A stretch of DNA of 64,000 nt from Halobellus ruber (lineage in GTDB: Archaea > Halobacteriota > Halobacteria > Halobacteriales > Haloferacaceae): assembly GCF_014212355.1 (NCBI RefSeq), contig NZ_JACKXD010000005.1, positions 186,001 to 250,000 on the forward strand, in the 5' to 3' direction. A program made the position numbers and the translations under genes. The notes below the pieces were generated by a model. The model searched no databases, was not told where the DNA came from, and saw only the letters and a list, made by a program, of their open reading frames with translations. Every line of letters begins with the position of its first letter. The stretch's first letter is position 1. Shown piece by piece: positions 7,708-15,666 of the stretch.

Positions 7708-8408
7708 AGCGCGAGCAACACCGCGCCGACGACGGCGTGGCCGCGGTTCTCGGTCGTCGCGACCGGCATCCGGCCGTCGTAGTTCCTGGATTCCATCGCG
7801 GTCCCGAACGCGGTCGCCCGCTCGACGGCGCTCACGAGCAGCGACGCCGACACCAGCTTCGTCGTCCGGAGGAGGTGCCGCCGGGAGCGGAACCCCCCGC
7901 GGAGCCGGGCGGCGGCGTGGAGCCGGGCGGATTCGGCCACCAGCACCTGGATCCCGCGGTACACCAAGAGGAGGAGTTCCGTCACCGGGTCGGGGAGTCG
8001 GAGGTCGTCGAGGGCGGCGACGAACTGGGGGACGGTCGTCGTCGACACCAGGAAGGACAGCACCGTCAGCGACGCGACCGCCCGTAGTCCAACCGTCGCG
8101 GCGGTTGCGAGTCCCTGTTCCGTGACCGAGAGCCGCCAGACCGCCGCCACCGGGGTCCCGGGGGTGATCACCGCGACCACCGCGACGCTCGGCAGCAGGA
8201 AGGCGAGCGGATACCGGACCAGCCCGAAGTACGCCCGCCCGACCGCGTGGAGCGTCAGCGTCCCGAACGCGACCGTCGCAACCGCGAAGGCACCCACCCG
8301 CGTCGCTGTCGCGGTCAGTAACAGCGCCGCGCCGACGAAGTACACCCTGAGCGGGCCGCACACGGCGGGCGTGGCGTCGACCTGGATCCGTTCGAGCGTC
8401 CGGTGCAT
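7683..8408 (-). CDS. cbiQ: Cobalt ECF transporter transmembrane T component
   Basis: A 241-residue membrane protein starting MHRTLERIQVD at ATG 8408. It has several hydrophobic helices and the EcfT coupling motifs: a cytoplasmic AARLRGGF segment and a second RATAFGTAMESR segment, both close to the Ala-Arg-Gly signatures that contact the ATPase. CbiQ couples ATP hydrolysis by CbiO to cobalt transfer by CbiM/CbiN. The longer frame upstream to 8555 is a shadow of the cbiN region. The 5-bp gap to cbiN supports a single transcript. Its 3' end is duplicated by the 32-bp repeat. Confidence 0.9.
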   Translation of the reverse strand: MHRTLERIQVDATPAVCGPLRVYFVGAALLLTATATRVGAFAVATVAFGTLTLHAVGRAYFGLVRYPLAFLLPSVAVVAVITPGTPVAAVWRLSVTEQGLATAATVGLRAVASLTVLSFLVSTTTVPQFVAALDDLRLPDPVTELLLLVYRGIQVLVAESARLHAAARLRGGFRSRRHLLRTTKLVSASLLVSAVERATAFGTAMESRNYDGRMPVATTENRGHAVVGAVLLALVAARWVV

Positions 8409-8413
8409 CTCCG

Positions 8414-8695
8414 CTATGTGTCGCTCGCCGGCCCGCGATCGGTTCGGAGCCGCCCGAGGTAGTGGGCCAGTATGCTCCCCCCGATCCCGGCCTGGAGCGC
8501 GAACAGGAGCGGCTCGCCCCACGGCGCGGGCGGCGCCCACGCCGGGGCGGCCCACCGGTCGTAGTCGGGGGCGGCCTCCGCGACTGCCGCGGCGGCCTGC
8601 TGGTCTGTGCCGACGGCGCCGCCCCCCGCGATCGCGAACACGGCGACGAGCGCCGCCACGCCGAGCCCGACCCCGACCGTTGCCGCGCGGGTCAC
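8414..8695 (-). CDS. cbiN: Cobalt transporter small subunit CbiN (PDGLE-like)
   Basis: A 93-residue protein with an N-terminal membrane helix (ATVGVGLGVAALVAVFAIAG), an extracellular loop with EAAPDYDRW, and a second helix in LLFALQAGIGGSIL. This two-helix layout with APDY and the FALQAxxG motif is characteristic of CbiN, the auxiliary subunit needed with CbiM for cobalt loading. The start is a GTG at 8695 that overlaps the cbiM stop by 4 nt, so translation is probably coupled. Confidence 0.88.
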   Translation of the reverse strand: MTRAATVGVGLGVAALVAVFAIAGGGAVGTDQQAAAAVAEAAPDYDRWAAPAWAPPAPWGEPLLFALQAGIGGSILAHYLGRLRTDRGPASDT

Positions 8696-9354
8696 GCGGT
8701 CACCCCCAGCCGGTTCGCGGCGTCGGTCTCCAAGCGAAGGAGGTAGCCGACCATCGCCGCGGCGAGGACGCCCTCCAGGATCCCGATCGGCAACTGCGTG
8801 ATGGAGAAGACCGCGGCGAAATCCAGCGCGGCCGCGGCGACGCCCGCGGGGTCGCTCCCGGCGGGGAACGCCAGCCCGAGCTGGAGCGACGTCACCAGGT
8901 AGGTGGTCCAGTCGGTGACCGCGGCCGCCAGGAAGGTGGCCTGCCGGACCGACCCGACAGACCGGGCCGCCCGGTAGGCCGCCCACCCGACGAGCGGCCC
9001 CACGATCCCCATCGCGGCCACGTTGGCCCCGAGGGTCGTCACCCCGCCGTGGGCGAGCAACAGCGCCTGGTAGAGCAGCACGATCACGGAGACGAACGCG
9101 GTGACCGCCGGGCCGAAAAGCACCACGAGCACACCGGTTCCGGTCGGGTGGGCGGAGCTTCCAGCCACCGAGGGGAGTTTCAGCGCCGACAGCACGAACA
9201 CGAACGCCGCTGCGACGGCGACGAGCGCCTTCGTCCGGGCGTCGTCGCGGATCAGGCTGAGCGTCCGGCGGGCGCCGTATACCACCACCGGGGCGGCGAC
9301 GACTGTCCAGACGACCGCCCAGACCGGTGGCAGGAACCCTTCGATGATGTGCAC
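8692..9354 (-). CDS. cbiM: Cobalt-binding substrate-capture protein CbiM
   Basis: A 220-residue membrane protein that starts VHIIEGFLPP from GTG 9354. Family members start MHI.EGFLP, and the N-terminal Met and His2 contribute to the metal site, so this GTG is favoured over the longer frame to 9477. Further CbiM marks are SVAGSSAHPTGTG and LALLAHGG-type helices with GGVTTLGAN. It is the first gene of the leftward cobalt-import operon and diverges from cbiT across 156 bp. The paired promoter elements suggest import and synthesis are controlled from the same region. Confidence 0.93.
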   Translation of the reverse strand: MHIIEGFLPPVWAVVWTVVAAPVVVYGARRTLSLIRDDARTKALVAVAAAFVFVLSALKLPSVAGSSAHPTGTGVLVVLFGPAVTAFVSVIVLLYQALLLAHGGVTTLGANVAAMGIVGPLVGWAAYRAARSVGSVRQATFLAAAVTDWTTYLVTSLQLGLAFPAGSDPAGVAAAALDFAAVFSITQLPIGILEGVLAAAMVGYLLRLETDAANRLGVTA

Positions 9355-9510
9355 GTGGGAATCCTCCGTACGCCCCGAACCGGCTCCTCCCTCAAAACAA
9401 TTCTGCTTACAGTAACCCAAGTTCGATTGTTCTCGGTCCGGAGGAGTACAAGTGAAATTGTAGAAAACCAACCCCAATTGTTTTTACGGACGACGCGAAC
9501 GGTGTTGGTG
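9355..9510. promoter_or_regulatory. Divergent cbiM/cbiT control region
   Basis: This 156-bp AT-rich region separates the importer operon from the biosynthetic operon. AAAACAATT (9394-9402) and AATTGTTTT (9476-9484) form a perfect 9-bp inverted repeat 73 bp apart. The right-hand copy ends about 27 bp before the cbiT ATG and the left one lies about 40 bp before the cbiM GTG, so each may be part of a core promoter. No cobalamin-riboswitch B12-box is visible. TACAAGT (9447-9453) and GCTTAC (9405-9410) recur as words in the cobN/chlID control region. Confidence 0.5.
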
Positions 9511-10104
9511 ATGTCCCAGGTAGCACTGCCACACGATGCGAAGGCCGGCCCGACGAAGCCGGAGATCCGGGCGGTCGCGCTGGACAAACTGGCGCTGACC
9601 CCCGCGGATCACCTCGTCGAGGTCGGCTCCTGTACCGGCGCGGTCACCGTCGCGGCCGCCCGGCGGGCGGGGCGGGTCACCGCCTTGGAACGCAAGCCCG
9701 ACCGACTGTCGGTCACCGAGAGGAACCTCGCGGCCAACGACTACGACGCCGAGGTCTCGCTCCGGGCGGCGGAGGCGCCCGACGGGATTCCCGACGACGC
9801 CGACGCGGCCTTCCTCGGCGGGAGCCGGAACTTCGAGGCCGTCCTCGATCGGGTCGTCGACTCCGACGCAACCCGCGTCGTGATGAACGTCTCCCGGGTC
9901 GAGGTCGCGGGCGACGCCATCGAGGCGTTCCGGGAGCGGGAGATCCTCGACGAGGTGCTCCAGGTCCAGGTGAGCCACGGCTACGAACTCGCCGGCGCGA
10001 CCAGCTTCGACTCCGAGAACCCGGTCTACGTCGTCGTCGGTCGGGACGGGGATGAGGACGGCGAACCCACGGCGGCCGCGACCGACGGGAGCAGCGCAGG
10101 ATGA
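9511..10104 (+). CDS. cbiT: Cobalt-precorrin-6B C15-methyltransferase (decarboxylating)
   Basis: A 197-residue Rossmann-type SAM methyltransferase. The N-terminus reads PHDAKAGPTKPEIRAVAL, the CbiT hallmark GPTKxEIR. Motif I is VEVGSCTGAVT, and FLGGSRN matches the GGS motif of CbiT/CobL-C. CbiT methylates C15 and decarboxylates the C12 acetate side chain. The C-terminal 20 residues are an acidic, Ala/Thr-rich tail. It heads the rightward operon; its stop overlaps the cbiL start by 4 nt (ATGA). Confidence 0.93.
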   Translation: MSQVALPHDAKAGPTKPEIRAVALDKLALTPADHLVEVGSCTGAVTVAAARRAGRVTALERKPDRLSVTERNLAANDYDAEVSLRAAEAPDGIPDDADAAFLGGSRNFEAVLDRVVDSDATRVVMNVSRVEVAGDAIEAFREREILDEVLQVQVSHGYELAGATSFDSENPVYVVVGRDGDEDGEPTAAATDGSSAG

Positions 10105-10874
10105 CCGTCTACGGCATCGGACTGGGTCCCGGCGAGGCCGACCTGGTCACCGTCAGGGGAAAACGGATCCTGGAATCGGTCGACACCGTCTACTCCCCGG
10201 GGCGGCTCTCGCGGTCGGTCGCGTTGCACCACGTCGACGAGTCGAAACTCGGCGACCTCGACTTCCCGATGACGAGAGACAGGGAGAAGCTCCGGCGGGC
10301 GTGGCGGGAGGCCGCCGCGGACGTCGCCGCGGGCGCGGCGTCGGACGACGTGGCGTTCGTGACGCTGGGCGACCCCAACGTCTACTCGACGTTCGGGCAC
10401 CTCCGGCGGACGCTCGACGCCTTCCACCCCGCGGTCGACGTCGAAATCGTTCCCGGCGTGAGCGCGGTCACGGCCTTTGCGACCGCGCTGGGCGTCGAGA
10501 TCGAGTCGGGGACTGGCCTCTCGCTGCGGGAGGCCGCCGACGGCGCGGCGCCGACGGGGCCCGAGCGGATGATCCTGTTCAAAGTGACCGACGCGGTCGA
10601 GACCGACCGGACGCTCTCGGAGGCGGGTTACGACGTCACCTACGGCCGCCGGCTGTTCATGGAGCACGGCGAGACGACCGTCACCTCGGATCCCGAAGAA
10701 ATCGCGGAGCGCGACTACTACACGCTGGCGTACGCCGAACACGAGTCCTTCGAGCGCGACCTGGTGACCGCGGCGTTCGAGGGCGTCGACGCCGATTCCG
10801 CCGACGCAGACGGACTCACCGCCGACGGCGGTGAGGAGCGGCCCGCGGACGCGCCTACGGAGGGGTCGGAATGA
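10101..10874 (+). CDS. cbiL: Cobalt-factor II C20-methyltransferase
   Basis: A 257-residue tetrapyrrole (Cob/Cbi-type) methyltransferase. It starts YGIGLGPGEADLVTV, the GxGPGxxxLxT SAM-site motif, followed by VYSPGR, the FVTLGDPNVYSTF loop and VPGVSAVTAFA. The YSTFGHL sequence is typical of C20 enzymes (CbiL/CobI). The C-terminal 30 residues are acidic and low-complexity. It overlaps cbiT at the start and cbiF at the end by ATGA junctions, giving translational coupling along the operon. Confidence 0.92.
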   Translation: MTVYGIGLGPGEADLVTVRGKRILESVDTVYSPGRLSRSVALHHVDESKLGDLDFPMTRDREKLRRAWREAAADVAAGAASDDVAFVTLGDPNVYSTFGHLRRTLDAFHPAVDVEIVPGVSAVTAFATALGVEIESGTGLSLREAADGAAPTGPERMILFKVTDAVETDRTLSEAGYDVTYGRRLFMEHGETTVTSDPEEIAERDYYTLAYAEHESFERDLVTAAFEGVDADSADADGLTADGGEERPADAPTEGSE

Positions 10875-11731
10875 GCGACGCCGACCCGGGGCAGAGCCGC
10901 GAGGATCCGGCCACGCCCGCCGCCGACGCCGAGTACACCGCCGGCGACGTCCGGGAGGGAATCCCCTTCATCGGCGCCGGCCCCGGCGATCCGGGGTTGC
11001 TCACCGTCACCGGCAAGCGCCTCGTCGAGGACGCCGACCTCGTCGTCCACGCGGGGTCGCTGGTGAACAGCGAACTCTTAGAGGAGTTCTGCGCCGACGC
11101 CGAGCAGGTCTCGAGCATCGGCAAGGACCTAGAGGAGCTGATCCCGCTTTTGACCGAGGCCTACGAGGCGGGACGAACGGTCGTCCGGCTCCACAGCGGC
11201 GACCCGGCGGTGTACGGCGCCGCGATCGAACAGATGGACGCCCTCGAAAGCGAGGGCGTGCCGACCTACTTCGTTCCCGGGGTCACGTCGGCGTTTGCGG
11301 CCTCGGCGACGCTCCGGACCCAGCTCACCCTCAACGAGGTGGCGAACCACGTCGTGTTCACCCGGCCGCAGGGCAAGACCCTCTCGGAGGATGAAGACCA
11401 CATCGGCGACTTCGTCGGCCACGGCGACGTGACGGTCTGCATCTACCTGGGGACCCACGCCGTCGCGGAGACGATGGACCGGCTGCTCGACGAGGGCCAC
11501 GACCCCGACACCCCCGTGGCGGTGGTCTACCACGCGTCGTGGCCTGACGAGGACGTGCTCCGGGGCACGATCGGCACGATCGGCGAGAAGGTCGAGGCGG
11601 CGGGCTACCGCGCCTCGGCGATGGTGATCATCGGCGAGGCGGCGACCGGCGCGGGCTACGAGCGGTCGTACCTCTACGACGGGTGGGCGAACCGCGGCGC
11701 GGACGGCCAGGAGGCCGAAACGGATGACTGA
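10871..11731 (+). CDS. cbiF: Cobalt-precorrin-4 C11-methyltransferase
   Basis: A 286-residue tetrapyrrole methyltransferase. After a 35-residue acidic N-terminal extension come FIGAGPGDPGLLTVTGK, VVHAGSLVN, the RLHSGDPAVYGA loop and FVPGVTSAFAASA. The LHSGDP(A)xYGA and LxAGSL motifs define CbiF/CobM, which methylates C11. Extensions like this one are common on haloarchaeal acidic proteins and are absent from bacterial CbiF. The stop lies 8 bp inside cbiG. Confidence 0.93.
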   Translation: MSDADPGQSREDPATPAADAEYTAGDVREGIPFIGAGPGDPGLLTVTGKRLVEDADLVVHAGSLVNSELLEEFCADAEQVSSIGKDLEELIPLLTEAYEAGRTVVRLHSGDPAVYGAAIEQMDALESEGVPTYFVPGVTSAFAASATLRTQLTLNEVANHVVFTRPQGKTLSEDEDHIGDFVGHGDVTVCIYLGTHAVAETMDRLLDEGHDPDTPVAVVYHASWPDEDVLRGTIGTIGEKVEAAGYRASAMVIIGEAATGAGYERSYLYDGWANRGADGQEAETDD

Positions 11732-12806
11732 GAATACAGACACACGCGACACCGACGCGACGGGAGCACAGGACACCGACGCGACACCGGACAGCATCGC
11801 TACCGACGGCGGAACCGCGAGCGCCGACGCGGGCGGAAGCACAACGAGCGACTCGGGAAGCGACGCCCACGGCTGCAGCACCGCCGACAGCGACGGCGAG
11901 GTGGCCGAGGAGATCGCGATCATCAGCTTCGGGCGGAAGCTCGACACCGCCGAGGAGATCAAAGCCGGTCTCGCCGACGACTACGACCTGATCGACATCG
12001 TCGAGTACCACGGCGACGTCTTCGAGGAGCATTGGGGGGAGTACGACTGCTTCGTCGGGTTGATGGCGAGCGGGATCGCGATGCGGAAGACCGCGCCGCT
12101 GCTCGACGACAAGTGGGACGACCCCGCCGTGGTCGTCGTCGACGAGGAACTCACGTGGGCGATCCCGCTGACCGGCGGCCACCACGGCGCCAACGGGGTC
12201 GCCAACGACCTCTCGAAGCTCGGCGCGGTGCCCGCGATGACCACCGCCTCCGAGGCCGCGGGCAAACAGGGCGTCGAGAGCCGCGCGAAGGCGGTCGACA
12301 CCCACGTCGTCAACGGCGACTCCACGGTCGCGACCAACCTCGCGGTGCTGAACGAGGAGTTGGGGCCCGTAGAGCGGCTCGACGGCCCGAACGCCGTTCT
12401 CGTCGACGACGACGTGACCGTACTCAAGCGGAACACGGAGTCGGGCGTCGTGCTCGGCACCGGCAGCGTCTCCGGCGCCGACAAAGTGCAGTTCCTGACG
12501 GCGTGGCGGGCGGCCTTAGACGAGGCCGACCTGACGTCCGCCGACGTCGAGTTCGTCGCGACCGCGACCCGGAAGGAGGGCGAGCAGGGACTCCTCGACG
12601 CCGCCCGGGAGTTCGGTGTCGGGGTCGCGTACCTCGACAAGGAGTCGCTGCTCGAGTTCGAGGGGCCGACCCCCTCGCGGTCGAAGGAGCTGATCGGGTG
12701 GCCCGGCATCGCGGAGGCAAGCGCCAAAGCGGCCGGCCGCGACCACGAACTCGTCGTCGAGAAGCGGAGTCACGACGACGCGGTGACCGTGGCGGTGGGA
12801 CGATGA
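11724..12806 (+). CDS. cbiG: Cobalt-precorrin-5A hydrolase
   Basis: A 360-residue protein with a disordered Thr/Asp/Ser-rich N-terminus (about 55 residues), then the CbiG N domain ([17 protein letters not shown]), a central domain with [18 protein letters not shown] and [13 protein letters not shown], and the C-terminal CobE-like domain ([25 protein letters not shown]). CbiG opens the delta-lactone of cobalt-precorrin-5A and releases acetaldehyde in the early-cobalt (anaerobic) pathway. The start at 11724 overlaps cbiF by 8 bp. Where the low-complexity leader truly begins is uncertain. Confidence 0.93.
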   Translation: MTENTDTRDTDATGAQDTDATPDSIATDGGTASADAGGSTTSDSGSDAHGCSTADSDGEVAEEIAIISFGRKLDTAEEIKAGLADDYDLIDIVEYHGDVFEEHWGEYDCFVGLMASGIAMRKTAPLLDDKWDDPAVVVVDEELTWAIPLTGGHHGANGVANDLSKLGAVPAMTTASEAAGKQGVESRAKAVDTHVVNGDSTVATNLAVLNEELGPVERLDGPNAVLVDDDVTVLKRNTESGVVLGTGSVSGADKVQFLTAWRAALDEADLTSADVEFVATATRKEGEQGLLDAAREFGVGVAYLDKESLLEFEGPTPSRSKELIGWPGIAEASAKAAGRDHELVVEKRSHDDAVTVAVGR

Positions 12807-13663
12807 GCGTCGACGACGAGGGCGCGAGCGACGCCGGCGCGGACGCGACGGCCGCCGACCACGGCACCCTCTACGTCGTCGGCATCGGCCCCGGGCTCCC
12901 GGGGCACATGACCCAGCGGGCCCGCGAGGTGATCCGCGAGGCCGACTGCGTGATCGCGTCGAACCTCTACCAGGAGTTCCTCCGCGACGACGGCACGCTG
13001 CCGCCGAAAGACGAGGTCGAGGAATCCGACCAGGAGGTCGTCCGGTCGTCGATGGGGCAGCAGATCGAACTCACCCGCGAGGCGTTCGAGCGGGTCCGGG
13101 CGGGCGAGGACGTCGCCCACGTCTCCGGCGGCGACCCGAACGTCTACGGCAAGTCCGACCTGGTGTTCACGATGGCCGACGCCGACGACGCCACCGATGT
13201 CCCGATCGAGATCGTGCCCGGCGTCACGGCGGCGCTCGGCGGCGCGGCGATGATGGGCGCGCCGCTGTCGAACGACTTCTGTACGATCTCGCTGTCGGAC
13301 AAGTGGCGCGGGTGGGAGGAGATCGAGGAGAAGTTGCGGGCCGCGGCGGTCGCGGATTTCGTCGTCGTCCTCTACAACTGCTGGCGGAACTACACCCGCG
13401 CGATCGACATCCTGCGGGAGGAGCGGGCCGACGACGTGCCGGTCGGCATCTTCAACGACGCCGGCCGCGGCGACGCGGGCCGGAACCTCGACGGCGAGGC
13501 GTTCACCGTCACCACGCTCGGCGACGCCGCCAGCCACGAGGAGAACGTCGGCGGGATGGGGACCTCGATCCTCGTCGGCACCCACGAGACCGAGCCCTGG
13601 CGCAACGACCACGAAACGTACCTCGTCACCCCGCGCGGCGGGCGTGACGTCGACGACTTCTGA
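12803..13663 (+). CDS. cbiH: Cobalt-factor III C17-methyltransferase, first CbiH
   Basis: A 286-residue tetrapyrrole methyltransferase starting at ATG 12803 in an ATGA overlap with cbiG. Motifs are LYVVGIGPGLPGHMTQRA, the HVSGGDPNVYGKSDLV loop, VPGVTAALGGAAMMGAPLSNDF and the C-terminal YLVTPRGG. The GAPLSNDF block with the following ISLSDKW is typical of CbiH/CobJ, which methylates C17 with ring contraction. It lies directly before a second CbiH-like gene; such pairs are known in haloarchaea and the division of labour is not visible here. Confidence 0.9.
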   Translation: MSVDDEGASDAGADATAADHGTLYVVGIGPGLPGHMTQRAREVIREADCVIASNLYQEFLRDDGTLPPKDEVEESDQEVVRSSMGQQIELTREAFERVRAGEDVAHVSGGDPNVYGKSDLVFTMADADDATDVPIEIVPGVTAALGGAAMMGAPLSNDFCTISLSDKWRGWEEIEEKLRAAAVADFVVVLYNCWRNYTRAIDILREERADDVPVGIFNDAGRGDAGRNLDGEAFTVTTLGDAASHEENVGGMGTSILVGTHETEPWRNDHETYLVTPRGGRDVDDF

Positions 13664-13665
13664 GA

Positions 13666-14700
13666 ATGAGCAACGAAACTGACACCGAACGGACGTGTGG
13701 CGCGACGGACAGCACCGACACAGAACCGACGTGCGGCGCGACGGACAGCGCGACAGAGGACGGGGACGCGAAACCCGACGGCGGGGTCGCGGCGGCCGAG
13801 ACCTCGTCGTCGTCGACCTCGAAGTGCGGGGGGTCGTCGTCGAGTTCATCGTCTTCCTCGAAGTGCGGCGGCGCCTCCTCAACCACCGACGAGAAGGTCG
13901 CCGCGGCGGCGTCGGACTTCGACGCCGACCCCGGCCGCCTGGTCGCGGTCGGCCTCGGCCCCGGACAACCCGGCGGGATGACCACGCGGGCGAAGTCCGC
14001 GCTCCGGGGGGTCGACCAGATCGTCGGCTACACCACCTACATCGACCTCCTGCCCGACGACATCGTCGAGGGTGCCGACGAGATCTACTCCACGCCGATG
14101 TGCGGGGAGGTCTCCCGGACCGAGGAGGCGATCGACCGGACGCTTTCGGGCAACGACGTCGCGATCGTCGGCAGCGGCGATCCAAACGTCTACGCCCTCG
14201 GTGGGCTGGCGCTCGAGATCCTCGAATCCAAGGGCGGCACCGCGTCGGCGGTCGACTTCGAGGTCGTCCCCGGCGTCCCGGCCGCCCAGTCGTGTGCGGC
14301 GCGGCTCGGCGCGCCGCTGGTCAACGACACGGTCTCGATCAGCCTCTCGGATCACCTCACCGAGATGGAGACCATCGAGTCGCGGCTCCACGCGGTCGCC
14401 GCCGAGGGGTTCACCATCGCGATCTACAACCCCTGGAGCCGGAAGCGCCGGTCGAACTACGAGACCTGCTGTGAGATCCTCTTGGAGCACCGCGACCCCG
14501 AGACGCCCGTCGGGATCGTCCACGCGGCCGGTCGCGACGACGAGGAGGTCGCGATCGCGGAGCTGGGCGAGCTGCCGGACCTCGGCGAGACCGACCTGGT
14601 GGACATGACCACCACGCTGCTCGTTGGCAACGGCGACACCTACGTCTGGGACGACCGGATGGTGACGCCGCGGGGCTACGAGCGGAAGTACGACTACTGA
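13666..14700 (+). CDS. cbiH2: Second CbiH/CobJ-like methyltransferase with Cys-Gly/Ser-rich N-terminus
   Basis: A 344-residue protein. Residues from about 90 onward are a CbiH/CobJ-type C17-methyltransferase: VAVGLGPGQPGGMTTRA, YTTYIDLLP, IVGSGDPNVYALG, VPGVPAAQSCAARLGAPL, ISLSDHL and MVTPRGYERKY. The N-terminal 85 residues are unusual: TCGAT occurs twice, then KCGG, a run of nine Ser and another KCGG. These four Cys-Gly motifs in a flexible leader could bind a metal or cluster, but that is inference. Its start is 2 bp after the cbiH stop. Confidence 0.87.
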   Translation: MSNETDTERTCGATDSTDTEPTCGATDSATEDGDAKPDGGVAAAETSSSSTSKCGGSSSSSSSSSKCGGASSTTDEKVAAAASDFDADPGRLVAVGLGPGQPGGMTTRAKSALRGVDQIVGYTTYIDLLPDDIVEGADEIYSTPMCGEVSRTEEAIDRTLSGNDVAIVGSGDPNVYALGGLALEILESKGGTASAVDFEVVPGVPAAQSCAARLGAPLVNDTVSISLSDHLTEMETIESRLHAVAAEGFTIAIYNPWSRKRRSNYETCCEILLEHRDPETPVGIVHAAGRDDEEVAIAELGELPDLGETDLVDMTTTLLVGNGDTYVWDDRMVTPRGYERKYDY

Positions 14701-14701
14701 G

Positions 14702-14980
14702 ATGCGGGTGGAAATCGACCGGGCGGCGTGCGACGGCATCTTCGCGTGTCTCGTCCACGACGACCGGTTCGCCGAGGACGAGGCGGGGCTGGCGACGGTC
14801 GACCCCGACGCGGCGGGGGTCGTCGACGTCGAGCGGACCGAAGAGCGCGTGATCGCGACCTTCGAGGGCGACGCCGACGCGGCGGCGCTGGCCGAGCGGG
14901 CGTGCCCGCCGGGCGCGATCACGGTCCGTGAGGACGTGACAGCGCAGTCGACGGACGCGGCACGGGAGGGCGACGCGTGA
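14702..14980 (+). CDS. Ferredoxin-like [3Fe-4S] protein of the cobalamin operon
   Basis: A 92-residue protein starting 1 bp after the cbiH2 stop. The N-terminal VEIDRAACDGIFACLVHDDRF and the ACPPGAITV segment give the pattern C-x5-C...C-P, as in single-cluster ferredoxins that bind [3Fe-4S]. The C-terminal 18 residues are a low-complexity tail. The position suggests it delivers electrons to a cobalamin enzyme; CbiX with its own cluster domain, or the missing reductase step, are candidates. Its stop overlaps the next start by 4 nt. Confidence 0.75.
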   Translation: MRVEIDRAACDGIFACLVHDDRFAEDEAGLATVDPDAAGVVDVERTEERVIATFEGDADAAALAERACPPGAITVREDVTAQSTDAAREGDA

Positions 14981-15666
14981 GCGAGGCCGCCCCGTCGGGG
15001 CTGCTCGCGAGCCACCCCGACACCGCGTACTTCTGGGGCCACGTCGCCGGCGCCGGCGACGTCGGCCGCGAACGGATCACCGTCGAGACGCCCGACGAAA
15101 CCTGCGCCGACCGGCTCGCCGCCATCGCTGGTGGCGGCGAGATCGACCACGACCGGATCGAACGCCCGTACGCCCACGACACCGACCTCACGAAAGCCGA
15201 AGACGAGTACACGGTGACCGTCTCCGGCGGCGTTGCGGCGCAGGGCAGCGCCGCGTTCGGGCTGCCGACCGACGGCGACGGCGGGGGCTACCGCTTCAGC
15301 GCGCTCGCGGACCACCGCCGGGAACTCCTGCGCGGGCTGCTGGAGAGCTGCGGGACGGTCTGTTTCAAGTCCGCCGCCGGCGTCGTGGGGATCTCGTTCG
15401 TCCACGACGACCGGGCGCTCCTGGAAACGGTCGACCGGCTGCTCGCGGCCTGTCCCGTCGACGCGCCGACCGGGGAGATATCGGAGACCTCATCGGGCGG
15501 CTACTGGTTCGGGATCGACGACGACGCCGCGGGCGCGTTCGGCGAGTGGGTCTACGACGGCAGCGACGACCGGGACCTGTTCGCGCCGACGCGTCGGCGG
15601 AAGCTGGAGGGGAGCCTCGAACGGGCGGCCGAGCTGAACTCCGAACCGGAGGCTCCTGACGGATGA
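14977..15666 (+). CDS. Uncharacterised cobalamin-operon protein with two LAGLIDADG-like halves
   Basis: A 229-residue protein from GTG 14977, overlapping the ferredoxin stop and with its own stop overlapping cbiX by 4 nt. I see two repeats with LAGLIDADG-fold character. The first has AYFWGHVAGAGDV (residues 17-29), a strand RERITVET and a helix CADRLAAIAG. The second has LLRGLLESCGTV (117-128), strand GISFVHDD, helix LLETVDRLLAAC, strand YWFGIDDDAAGAFGEWVY and a basic RRRKLEGSL end. The acidic residues that bind metal in active homing endonucleases are Ala26 and Cys125 here. It is therefore probably a non-catalytic, domesticated relative, as WhiA is. The role in B12 synthesis is unknown. Confidence 0.6.
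   Translation: MSEAAPSGLLASHPDTAYFWGHVAGAGDVGRERITVETPDETCADRLAAIAGGGEIDHDRIERPYAHDTDLTKAEDEYTVTVSGGVAAQGSAAFGLPTDGDGGGYRFSALADHRRELLRGLLESCGTVCFKSAAGVVGISFVHDDRALLETVDRLLAACPVDAPTGEISETSSGGYWFGIDDDAAGAFGEWVYDGSDDRDLFAPTRRRKLEGSLERAAELNSEPEAPDG

Noticed and set aside
9355-9510. Cobalamin riboswitch upstream of cbiM or cbiT
   Set aside because: No B12-box or extended conserved leader is visible and both transcripts appear to have short leaders. Archaeal control is more likely protein-based.
12770-14185. Minus-strand ORF of 471 codons across cbiH/cbiH2
   Set aside because: Arg/Ser/Pro-rich shadow; the plus strand encodes two tetrapyrrole methyltransferases with intact motifs.
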